Below are positions 33,885 through 41,685 of a stretch of 64,000 nucleotides of DNA, in pieces. The stretch's first letter is position 1. Every line of letters begins with the position of its first letter. Source of the DNA: Candidatus Chlorohelix allophototropha (lineage in GTDB: Bacteria > Chloroflexota > Chloroflexia > Chloroheliales > Chloroheliaceae). The stretch is from NCBI RefSeq assembly GCF_030389965.1, contig NZ_CP128399.1:2702799-2766798 (forward strand), given 5' to 3'. The position numbers and the translations under genes were made by a program. The notes under the pieces were generated by a model. It was not told where the DNA came from. It was given only the letters and a program-made list of their open reading frames with translations, and did no database searches.

Positions 33885-34850
33885 TCAACGCAAATAAAGC
33901 GAGTGAGGCGGTGGCTCTATAACCCTTGATATATTGCCTTCTGGATCAGTAATGGAAATCCAAATGCCGATATCAGAGTCTTCATGTGGGCCGCTGAAGG
34001 AAACGCCTCTAGCAGAGAAAATGTGCGCCAATTCCTTTAATCCGGTTGCCCGAAATCCTATCTGAAAAGGAGTATCCTTACCCCACACTCGCGCCCGATG
34101 CTCGTCAGGCTTGATACCTCCGGGTGAAAGCGCCAAGCGCGTACCCTCACTAAAAAAAACTGCGCCCATACCAGAATTTTCTGACTCCTGTTGTAGCTCA
34201 GGCTTTGAACCATTTTCCTGCCATACCTTTTCGGCGCGCTCAGTTATAGGACGAACCCCACCACCAAGGTCAACCAGAGGCAAACCCAGCAAGTCACGAT
34301 AAAAGCGTAGTTGTGCCTCAAGATCGGCTACCGCTAACCATAGTACCCCTAAATGTTCAAAACCGCTTGATCCTATCGGCGCAGAGTTGCGAGTTTCAGA
34401 AACCTGCCAGATATTACGCTCAGGGTCAAAAAAAAGCAGATTTGATACCCAACCCTGATCAAACATCTGAGTGATTGGGACTTCGCGCTCATTTAAATTG
34501 GCGTAGATTGCCGCTAAGTCGTCCACCTGAAAGCCCGGTATTAACGCTACATCAGGGCTACCCCGGCGCGGTTTGGGCAAATGCGCCCATGTAACCCGCC
34601 CTTCTACAAGTTCAAGCAGCACCGGACCACAGTTAAAAATAATATGATGTCCCAGAGCAGTATTGCCTTCATCAACAAAGCGTAATCCTAGAGTACGTTC
34701 CAGAAAGGTGGCTTCGCCTAACACATCGTTAGCTTTCAAGCCCAGCCAGAAAATCCCGGTAATACGTGGTTCATGTAAGCGTGAGTAAGCTTTGGAGAGT
34801 GAAGACTGAGAAGTAGCTTTATTCTGTTTTTTTCTTCCAAAAAACCTCAA
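33885..34850 (-). CDS. Protein with two VOC (glyoxalase-like) domains
   Basis: The 321-residue protein has two vicinal-oxygen-chelate repeats: ~30-150 (ITGIFWLGLKANDVLGEATFLERTLGLRFV) and ~165-315 (FEHLGVLWLAVADLEAQLRFYRDLLGLPLV, ending in TDPEGNISRVIE). Such proteins are glyoxalases, dioxygenases or binding proteins. The function here is unknown. The start is TTG at 34850, with a basic N-terminus and no convincing ribosome site; other starts are possible. Confidence 0.8.
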   Translation of the reverse strand: MRFFGRKKQNKATSQSSLSKAYSRLHEPRITGIFWLGLKANDVLGEATFLERTLGLRFVDEGNTALGHHIIFNCGPVLLELVEGRVTWAHLPKPRRGSPDVALIPGFQVDDLAAIYANLNEREVPITQMFDQGWVSNLLFFDPERNIWQVSETRNSAPIGSSGFEHLGVLWLAVADLEAQLRFYRDLLGLPLVDLGGGVRPITERAEKVWQENGSKPELQQESENSGMGAVFFSEGTRLALSPGGIKPDEHRARVWGKDTPFQIGFRATGLKELAHIFSARGVSFSGPHEDSDIGIWISITDPEGNISRVIEPPPHSLYLR

Positions 34851-34898
34851 CCTTGCGCTGACCTTATGAAATAAAAAACTCGAAGTTGCAAGTTTATT

Positions 34899-36689
34899 CT
34901 AACCGAATTCGGGAAGAGCAGGATTATAATAATCGTTGAGGTTAGGTTGATTGTTGCTTAAGAGTCGGTTTTCAAGCCGCAAACGTTCGTTACCCAGTAG
35001 CCCGAACAAGATATAATCCGGTTGACCATTTGCACCGGGATGTAGTTCCATCCGCGCCCGTTCAAAATACTGTACCTTATATACCCCGCCATCATCAGGA
35101 TTCGCCTCATCATAAACGCGGGTCTTGGGCAAACCGATAATCGCCAAACCGCCTTGTTGCAACCATGCCTGAAGGAATAAACCACTCAGGTTGTGCTGTG
35201 TCTCAGGGAACCAGTAGGTATTCTGATTCTTTTCTTCTGGCATAGCGGGGCTATCCAGCGGTTGCCCGCGTTTATCCACCCAACCTCTATCTAACAAAAC
35301 CTGGTTTCCTAACAAGCCGAACAGCACTTCACTGGTAGTACCCTTAAATTCAGGGTGGTATTCCATGCGCACTCGCTCGAAATATTGCACCAGATAATAA
35401 TTGCCATCGGCGGAGTTGCGTTCATAGAATTGCCCGGTTTTAGGGTAACCGAACAATTCAAGACCACCTTTTTCCCACGCTCGTTTAAAGACATCGCGCA
35501 CGGTGTGCTCGGTTTGTGGGAAAACCAGTACATTGGAATTGGCATCAGGCGCAGCCGGAAGAATCCGCTTATTATAAACCCGGTAGGTATCATAGTAAGG
35601 CTGCTTTGGCAAAAACTCATCGTTAGGACCTAAAGTGCGCCCATAGAGGTCGCCTTTTACCTTCAACAGCCCAAACCTTTCACCTTCCCAATCGTGCAGC
35701 ATATGAACATGAAGCATGGTCAGATAGGGGCGTTGTTGCACATAAGCAAAAGCGTCGAGCAAGGCGAGGCTCTGCTCCTGCGGAGTTCCAGTCCACCCTA
35801 CTTCGGTTAACCAAATCGGCTTATTGGCATCACCCATTTCTACCATCAAGTTCCGCAATGCCTCAATGCCGGTTTTATTGATGTTCATTATCTGCCCGTT
35901 TTCAGGGTCTTTCATTCCGATCAGATTGTAAGGGTGATACGCAACCGCATCCCACGGACGCATTCCGTAAACCATATCGCAATAACGATAAAGCCAATCG
36001 GTGTACTCTTTTCCGCTCAGGCTAGTAGCTGCTACATAAACGGTAGGGTCGGCACGCTTGGCAGCATCGTAAAAACCCTTGAGCCAGTAAGCATAATCGC
36101 TAATGTCACGGCTACCCATATAGGGCCATAAATCAGGCTCGTTCCAGAACTCCCAGTTGCGTACGAAGGGATAGCGTTTTATTGACGCGAAAGCTACTTG
36201 TGCTAGGTCTTGAAGCGCATTTGGGTTAGGCTTACATCTGAAATCTTCTTTGACACATTCGCTTTTGTTCAGGCTCGCCCAAGGTGGTATTGTTACAAAT
36301 TCGGCTACTACCTCGAACCCTTCATCGTTCAGGCGACGCAACAGTCGATCTTCGCGCGACCAATCGTAAACCCCTTGTTGCGGTTCGATTACCTTCCATT
36401 CAAAAGGGAGTCGAACGGTAGTTACTTTAAGATCTTTATAATAAGCAATAAAACGATCTTCAAACATATCTAACCACCAAGGATGGGCAGCAATACCGAA
36501 TTTCTGGGAAGCTGGCGCAGTTGGCATATTTATTACGCTAGGCTGAAAAGAGTAATCAATGTTTTCGGCGGCGTGGAGTGGTAAAGGCGAAAACATAAGA
36601 GATAAATCTAGGGCTAGAAGCAAGCCTAGAATATAACATGATATACGTCTGTTATTACGTTTTGAGGATATATATTCTTGTCTAAACAT
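34899..36689 (-). CDS. Secreted clan-A glycoside hydrolase-like protein with C-terminal repeats
   Basis: The 596-residue protein begins with a signal peptide (cleavage likely after PLHA, residue 40). The next ~320 residues form a TIM-barrel-like domain of the GH39/GH5 type: VRLPFEWKVIEPQQGVYDW, the acid/base Glu184 in FWNEPD and the nucleophile Glu296 in LTEVGW. The C-terminal ~210 residues hold two ~85-residue repeats, each with a WFPETQHN/VFPQTEHT start, VQYFERxRME and LFGLLGN. Such repeats are common in secreted Chloroflexota proteins, often fused to other enzymes. Substrate is unknown; it acts outside the cell. Confidence 0.85.
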   Translation of the reverse strand: MFRQEYISSKRNNRRISCYILGLLLALDLSLMFSPLPLHAAENIDYSFQPSVINMPTAPASQKFGIAAHPWWLDMFEDRFIAYYKDLKVTTVRLPFEWKVIEPQQGVYDWSREDRLLRRLNDEGFEVVAEFVTIPPWASLNKSECVKEDFRCKPNPNALQDLAQVAFASIKRYPFVRNWEFWNEPDLWPYMGSRDISDYAYWLKGFYDAAKRADPTVYVAATSLSGKEYTDWLYRYCDMVYGMRPWDAVAYHPYNLIGMKDPENGQIMNINKTGIEALRNLMVEMGDANKPIWLTEVGWTGTPQEQSLALLDAFAYVQQRPYLTMLHVHMLHDWEGERFGLLKVKGDLYGRTLGPNDEFLPKQPYYDTYRVYNKRILPAAPDANSNVLVFPQTEHTVRDVFKRAWEKGGLELFGYPKTGQFYERNSADGNYYLVQYFERVRMEYHPEFKGTTSEVLFGLLGNQVLLDRGWVDKRGQPLDSPAMPEEKNQNTYWFPETQHNLSGLFLQAWLQQGGLAIIGLPKTRVYDEANPDDGGVYKVQYFERARMELHPGANGQPDYILFGLLGNERLRLENRLLSNNQPNLNDYYNPALPEFG

Positions 36690-36721
36690 GGAATGTTATA
36701 TGCTAAACTATTTTGCGACGC

Positions 36722-36750
36722 TTGACAACATCTTCTTAGAATGGCAAAAT
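36722..36750 (+). promoter_or_regulatory. Putative promoter of the GT2 gene
   Basis: Exact TTGACA (36722-36727), a 17-bp spacer and CAAAAT (36745-36750) lie ~80 bp before the AAGGAGG ribosome site of the next gene. Confidence 0.45.
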
Positions 36751-36830
36751 CAAGCTCATTATCTATTTAGGCTAAGCAAATTATATCAGCAGTTTCGTCC
36801 TATTCGGTCATAAAGTCAAGGAGGTTCCCA

Positions 36831-37574
36831 ATAACTAAGCCAATATCCCAAGAGCAAATTTTTCTCTCCGTCATAATACCAGTTTATAACGAGAAAGATA
36901 CTATCCGCGAAATAGTAAAACGGGTGGAAGCAGTTTCAATTCGTAAGGAAATCATTATAACCGATGATTGCTCCACCGATGGAACACGAAATATCCTGAA
37001 AGAAATGGAGCGCGAATACACCGCACACCTTGAATCTGACCCTAACAACCGAGTGCGCTTTTTGTACCACGACAAAAATATGGGGAAGGGCGCGGCGTTA
37101 CGTACCGGTTTTAGCAATATTGCAACTGAATCTACTGTAGTTGTAGTTCAAGATGCCGACCTCGAATATGACCCCAATGATTACGAGGCGCTTTTAAAAC
37201 CTATTGCTGATGGCTATGCTGATGTGGTTTATGGTTCGCGCTTTAAGGGACCTGGTAGAGCCTTTATGTTCTGGCACATGGTTGCCAATAAATTACTCAC
37301 CCTGCTTACCAATATCTTGTACAATACAATCCTGACCGATATGGAAACCTGCTACAAGATGTTTCGCTCTGATGTAATTCGGGGAGTCAACTTAAGGGCA
37401 AACCGCTTTGATTTTGAGCCGGAAATTACCGCCAAGATTCTAAAACAAAAACTTAAAGTATATGAAGTGCCTATTCATTATTACGGGCGCGATTACGCTG
37501 AAGGTAAAAAAATCGGCTTGAAGGACGCTTTTGAAGCAGTTTTTGCTCTGATTAAATACCGCTTCAAAGATTAG
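36831..37574 (+). CDS. Family 2 glycosyltransferase with apparent ATA start codon
   Basis: The 247-residue enzyme has the GT-A fold: SVIIPVYNEKDTIREIVKRV, TDDCSTDGT, the KNMGKGAALRTG segment and DADLEYDPNDY (metal-binding), then ETCYKMFRSDV, like dolichyl-phosphate-mannose synthase relatives. From the in-frame stop at 36768 to a GTG at 36924 no ATG, GTG or TTG exists, and starting at 36924 would delete the first strand and donor loop. A perfect AAGGAGG (36818-36824) lies six bases before ATA at 36831, so ATA is the best start (or the base is misread). The sugar and lipid or protein acceptor are unknown. Confidence 0.85.
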   Translation: MTKPISQEQIFLSVIIPVYNEKDTIREIVKRVEAVSIRKEIIITDDCSTDGTRNILKEMEREYTAHLESDPNNRVRFLYHDKNMGKGAALRTGFSNIATESTVVVVQDADLEYDPNDYEALLKPIADGYADVVYGSRFKGPGRAFMFWHMVANKLLTLLTNILYNTILTDMETCYKMFRSDVIRGVNLRANRFDFEPEITAKILKQKLKVYEVPIHYYGRDYAEGKKIGLKDAFEAVFALIKYRFKD

Positions 37575-37628
37575 GAAAATACGGGCGAAGTCTCGCTTCA
37601 CAACTTTTTGTAGTTAATGGTTTAGAAA

Positions 37629-38516
37629 ATGAGTAATTCGCCTGTCCGAACCTTTTACGTCAGAAAAGTCCAGAGCATCGAAGAATTTCGCGCCTGCCAG
37701 CAAGTGCATCGCCGGACATGGGGACTCAACCCAGAAGATACCGTATTACATCTGCCGTTGCTGGTTGGTTTGCAAAAAAATGGTGGGCTGGTATTAGGCG
37801 CATTTGCTAATTCTGCGAGCAATGAAGAATTGGTGGGCTTTGCAGTAAGCTTTATCGGTCAGGACAGCGAATCACATCGCTTTTATCACTATTCCCAGAT
37901 AACCGGAATCCTGCCTGAATGGCAAAGTCAGGGTGTAGGGTTTGCCCTGAAAACCGTGCAGAGAGAAGAAGTGCTGGCGTTAGGTTTTGATTTAATACGC
38001 TGGTCGTTCGATCCCCTCGAATCGCGCAACGCTTATTTTAACCTAACTCGTCTGGGCGGGCTAAGCCGTCAGTATATACCCGAAATGTACGGTAAGGGCT
38101 GGGGCGGGTTATACGGTCAACTCGATACCGACCGCATGATAATTGACTGGGAATTAAGTACACCAAGGGTGATAGATAGGCTGGAATCAGTACGCAAGGG
38201 TGATACTTTACCCGGTATTCCAGAAGATGCAGCCAACCTACTTGAGGTAGAGTGGGCTGAAAATAGGTATCCCATAATAAGCGGTGATAATACCTCCTCC
38301 ACCGCAACTCATCTTAAAATGGAAATCCCTTATAACTTCCGGGAATTAGAAATAGCTTATCCGGAAGAAGCGAGGCGGTGGCGCGCTCAAACCAGAGCTT
38401 TATTCCTAAATTATCTGGCGGTTGGTTATCATGTAAATGGGTTTGCCAGCGTCAGAGACGAAAGAGGGCTACGCGCCTTTTATTTGCTCACCGATAATAA
38501 CCAGCAGTGGAGTTAA
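37629..38516 (+). CDS. GNAT-superfamily acetyltransferase-like protein (COG3375 type)
   Basis: The 295-residue protein has a GNAT core at ~10-150: an EFRACQQVHRRTWG start and the acetyl-CoA loop ILPEWQSQGVGFALKTVQREEVL, then LIRWSFDPLESRNAYFNLTRLGGLSRQYIPEMYG, which is characteristic of the COG3375 group. The C-terminal half is a conserved extension. The acceptor is unknown. The following amidohydrolase starts 4 bp after its stop, so the two are probably functionally linked. Confidence 0.85.
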   Translation: MSNSPVRTFYVRKVQSIEEFRACQQVHRRTWGLNPEDTVLHLPLLVGLQKNGGLVLGAFANSASNEELVGFAVSFIGQDSESHRFYHYSQITGILPEWQSQGVGFALKTVQREEVLALGFDLIRWSFDPLESRNAYFNLTRLGGLSRQYIPEMYGKGWGGLYGQLDTDRMIIDWELSTPRVIDRLESVRKGDTLPGIPEDAANLLEVEWAENRYPIISGDNTSSTATHLKMEIPYNFRELEIAYPEEARRWRAQTRALFLNYLAVGYHVNGFASVRDERGLRAFYLLTDNNQQWS

Positions 38517-38520
38517 ATAT

Positions 38521-39708
38521 ATGAAGTTACTCAACGCTCGTCTGATTGACGGAAAAGGAGAGCTTTTCGAACGAGTCGATATAGAGTTAGAAGGCTCTCA
38601 TTTTGACCGGATAAGCCCATCCACAGAACATGCTTCCTCAGATTCAGCCAACCATCAAATGTCCAATATCATAGATCTGGAAGGTAAAACTGTAATTCCC
38701 GGTCTTTTCAATTGTCACATTCATCTCGCGATTAACCCCTTCGTGCGACTTGAAGATGATTCGCGTGAACCAGTTTCGTATCGGGTTCTTTGCGCGGTCA
38801 AACGCGCCGAAGCTATGCTCAAAGCCGGTATCACCACTGCACGTGACCTTGGTGGGCAGGATTATAGCGAGATGGCAGTTAAGCGTGTTATCAACGAAAA
38901 CCTTTTTCCCGGTCCGCGTCTGTTGGTAAGCGGCAAGGTACTTACTATGACCGGAGGGCACGGTTACTGGATTGGAATTGAGGTGGACGGTAATGACGAA
39001 GTGCGTAAAGCCGCCCGCCTGAATCTTAAAATGGGGGCTGATTGTATCAAAATGATGGCTACCGGTGGGGTAATGACTCCGGGGGTTGACCCTAACAACG
39101 AGAGTTTGCTTGAAGAAGAATTACGCGCCGGATTCGAGGAAGCCCACAAAGCCGGGAAAATAACCGCCAGCCATGCGCAAGGCACAAGCGGAATCAAAAA
39201 TGCCATTCGTGCCGGAGTACGCACTATCGAGCATGGGGTTTACCTTGACGATGAAGCGGTTCAAATGATGGTAGAGCGCGGCACTTTCTTTGTCCCAACC
39301 CTAGCAGCGCCCATGCAAATTTTGGAAGCAGGCGAGGAAAAGGGTGTTCCTAAATACATGGTGGACAAAAGCATGATGGTTTTCGAGTTCCACCAGCGCA
39401 GTGTGCAAATGGCGTACAAAGCGGGGGTTAAAATCGCTTGTGGTAATGATGGCGGCACGCCCTTCAACCCGCAAGAAGATATTTATACCGAGATGCGCTT
39501 GCTCGGTGAAGCCGGAATGAGCAATATGGAAGTTATTAGTGCCGCTACTTCGGTTTCGGCAACCGCTATGAAACTGGATAAAGTAGTGGGTACGGTTGAA
39601 GCCGGTAAATTTGCCGATTTCGTGGTATTGAATGGTGACCCATTAATCAATTTGTCCACCATCAAAACTCCGCATATGGTCTGGAAAGAAGGGCAACGCT
39701 TTCTCTAA
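38521..39708 (+). CDS. Metal-dependent amidohydrolase (imidazolonepropionase/prolidase-like)
   Basis: The 395-residue protein has the metal-binding HxH at residues 66 and 68 (NCHIHLA), a candidate carboxylated Lys in GADCIKMMATGG, His in ASHAQG and EHGVYL, and the late Asp in CGNDGGTPF. It ends with the usual GKFADFVVLNGDPL. The set matches the Xaa-Pro dipeptidase/imidazolonepropionase-like group; substrate unknown. ATG at 38521 is chosen because the longer frame overlaps the acetyltransferase gene by 80 bp. Confidence 0.9.
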   Translation: MKLLNARLIDGKGELFERVDIELEGSHFDRISPSTEHASSDSANHQMSNIIDLEGKTVIPGLFNCHIHLAINPFVRLEDDSREPVSYRVLCAVKRAEAMLKAGITTARDLGGQDYSEMAVKRVINENLFPGPRLLVSGKVLTMTGGHGYWIGIEVDGNDEVRKAARLNLKMGADCIKMMATGGVMTPGVDPNNESLLEEELRAGFEEAHKAGKITASHAQGTSGIKNAIRAGVRTIEHGVYLDDEAVQMMVERGTFFVPTLAAPMQILEAGEEKGVPKYMVDKSMMVFEFHQRSVQMAYKAGVKIACGNDGGTPFNPQEDIYTEMRLLGEAGMSNMEVISAATSVSATAMKLDKVVGTVEAGKFADFVVLNGDPLINLSTIKTPHMVWKEGQRFL

Positions 39709-39718
39709 AGCGGGATAT

Positions 39719-39747
39719 AAAAAAGGGACGGCGCAAAACCGTCCCTT
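39719..39747 (-). terminator. Terminator of the EamA gene (also ends the amidohydrolase)
   Basis: A 9-bp stem (AAGGGACGG, 39723-39731, with CCGTCCCTT, 39739-39747) has a run of six A on its left side, giving a good U-tract on the minus strand. Confidence 0.85.
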
Positions 39748-39758
39748 CTCATGTCTAT

Positions 39759-40685
39759 TTACTTGCTTTTGATACTCTCCCCGATTCCGCTTACTACCAT
39801 CCCGGCGAAAATGAGCAAGCAGCCCATCATAGCAGGAAAGCTCAAGGTTTCGCCTGCTATTACTACTCCGAACAGCCCTGCCCATGCCGGTTCAAGCGCG
39901 TAAATCAAGGTAGCGCGGGTGCTGCTGATAAATTGCTGCGCCCTATTCATTACCGATAAAGCAAAGGCGGTAGCGATAAGCCCCATAAAAAGCGCAGAAC
40001 CCCACGCTGGAGCGGGAGCAATTACTAAAGGCTCTCCGGAAATGAACACCGAAGCTAAACTTAACAGCGCAGTAACACCGATTTGCACGGTTGTCAGATT
40101 TATCGCATCGGCTTTAGGCGCAAACTTGCTGACAGTTACAATATGTAAGGCACATGCCACAGCACAACCCAACACCAGCAACTCACCTATGCCAAAGTCA
40201 AGGTTAAAGTTGTCATTTATAGACAGCAAGCCCATACCGAGCGTTGAAAAGAAGACTCCAAGCCAGATTAAGGGAGCAGGAAAGTGGCGTAGCAAAAATA
40301 TTGCCATTATTGGAACCAGTGGCACATACAAGCCCGTGATAAAACCCGCTTTGCTGGTAGTAGTAAATTGCAAGCCTACGGTTTGTAGAGCAAAAGCGGC
40401 AAATACAAACACACCGATGATACTGCCTGTAACCAGTTCCCGGCGAGTTATCCGAACAAGGCGTTTGCGGAAAATTATCGCCAGCGCCAACGTCGCGATG
40501 GTAAAACGCATCGACAAGAAGCTGAAAGGCTCGACCAACTTGATGCTATTTTGAACCAGTAAAAAAGTGCTGCCCCAAATTACAGTCAGAAAAACCAGCA
40601 GCGCATCCCAGCGGATTTTGCGCCAGAATCCCGCCAAGCCAGAAGTAGTTCCGATCCTGTTATCAAGCTCCAGTTCGATGGTCAT
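39759..40685 (-). CDS. EamA/DMT-family transporter
   Basis: The 308-residue protein has ten hydrophobic spans in two EamA halves. The first half shows TVIWGSTFLLVQNSIKLVEPFSFLSMRF, and the second AALSVMNRAQQFISSTRATLIYALEPAWAGLFGVVIAGE (in part), the usual DMT pattern. These are metabolite exporters or importers; substrate unknown. No operon partner. Confidence 0.9.
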   Translation of the reverse strand: MTIELELDNRIGTTSGLAGFWRKIRWDALLVFLTVIWGSTFLLVQNSIKLVEPFSFLSMRFTIATLALAIIFRKRLVRITRRELVTGSIIGVFVFAAFALQTVGLQFTTTSKAGFITGLYVPLVPIMAIFLLRHFPAPLIWLGVFFSTLGMGLLSINDNFNLDFGIGELLVLGCAVACALHIVTVSKFAPKADAINLTTVQIGVTALLSLASVFISGEPLVIAPAPAWGSALFMGLIATAFALSVMNRAQQFISSTRATLIYALEPAWAGLFGVVIAGETLSFPAMMGCLLIFAGMVVSGIGESIKSK

Positions 40686-40842
40686 AAGAGTATCCTATAA
40701 AATATAAGCAGTTTGTGTGTTGTCTAAGCCCAAAAATGATACTATTAAAAGTGTTTTTTAGGAATAGGCTACTATGCCGATTTTGGTATGCGGCTTTTAC
40801 TGAGGGCTGTTAGGTAGTTCAGTTTGAAATAAGGGGAAAGGC

Positions 40843-41685
40843 TCAGAGCTTGAGCCACAAATCATATACCTTGCGATGCGGTAAGCCCAGTTCTTGCGAA
40901 ATATGCTCAACCGCTGCTCTTGCCCGAAGTCCGGTTGTTTTTAACGACCGTAACTTTTCCAGAATCTCTTCCTCACTTAGAGCTTGTACAGGGGTAGGCA
41001 TGATTTCCGGCTCGGCGAAAACCAGCGTAAATTCTCCGCGCGGGGCTATTTCTTGAAAATGCGCAATAGTAGAGGAGAGCTTTTCACGGCGCACTTCCTG
41101 ATGCAGTTTGGTCAATTCACGACAAGCTGCCACCGAACATTCTCCCCAAACTTCAAACGCAGTTTCCAAAAGAGCAAGCAAGCGATGCGGCGCTTCAAAA
41201 CAAATCAGGGGGCGTTGCTGTAATTCCGGTTTGAAATGTGCCAGCCAATCACGCAACTCTCTTTTCTGACGTGGTGGAAACCCGGCATAGGTAAAATCGC
41301 GGGGTGAAAACCCACTCAGAACCAGCGCCACCAACGGGGCAGCCGCACCGGGCGCAGCATCAACAGGTATATTTCGTTCCAAACAGGCGCACACCAATTC
41401 CCAACCGGGGTCACTCAGACAGGGAGTACCAGCGTCCGAAACCAATGCTACGTCTTTACCCTCGTTTAGCTTTTCGAGAACGCTATCCAGCCGAGTCAGT
41501 TTATTATGTTCATGATAAGCAATAGTGGGAGTAGGAATCTGGAAATGGTTGAGCAAGTGGCGAGTATGGCGGGTATCTTCCGCCGCAATCAAAGTCACTT
41601 CACGCAGGAGACGTAAGGCACGTAGGGTAATATCTTCAAGATTCCCAATCGGAGTGCTGACAACGTAAAGTGTACCGAGAGGCAT
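40843..41685 (-). CDS. rsmI: 16S rRNA 2'-O-ribose C1402 methyltransferase
   Basis: RsmI methylates the ribose of C1402 in the ribosomal decoding centre. The 280 residues start with GTLYVVSTPIGNLEDITLRAL and contain AEDTRHTRHLL, VSDAGTPCLSDPG, PGAAAPLVALVLSGF and FEAPHRLLALL, all family hallmarks. Its ATG shares one base with the stop codon of the upstream kinase-B12 gene (TAATG), so translation is probably coupled. That pairing with a sensor is unusual. Confidence 0.95.
   Translation of the reverse strand: MPLGTLYVVSTPIGNLEDITLRALRLLREVTLIAAEDTRHTRHLLNHFQIPTPTIAYHEHNKLTRLDSVLEKLNEGKDVALVSDAGTPCLSDPGWELVCACLERNIPVDAAPGAAAPLVALVLSGFSPRDFTYAGFPPRQKRELRDWLAHFKPELQQRPLICFEAPHRLLALLETAFEVWGECSVAACRELTKLHQEVRREKLSSTIAHFQEIAPRGEFTLVFAEPEIMPTPVQALSEEEILEKLRSLKTTGLRARAAVEHISQELGLPHRKVYDLWLKL

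Noticed and set aside
40801-40842. A third copy of the inverted-repeat element, suggested by GAGGGCTGTT.
   Set aside because: Only about 9 bp match one end; no interior and no second end are visible.
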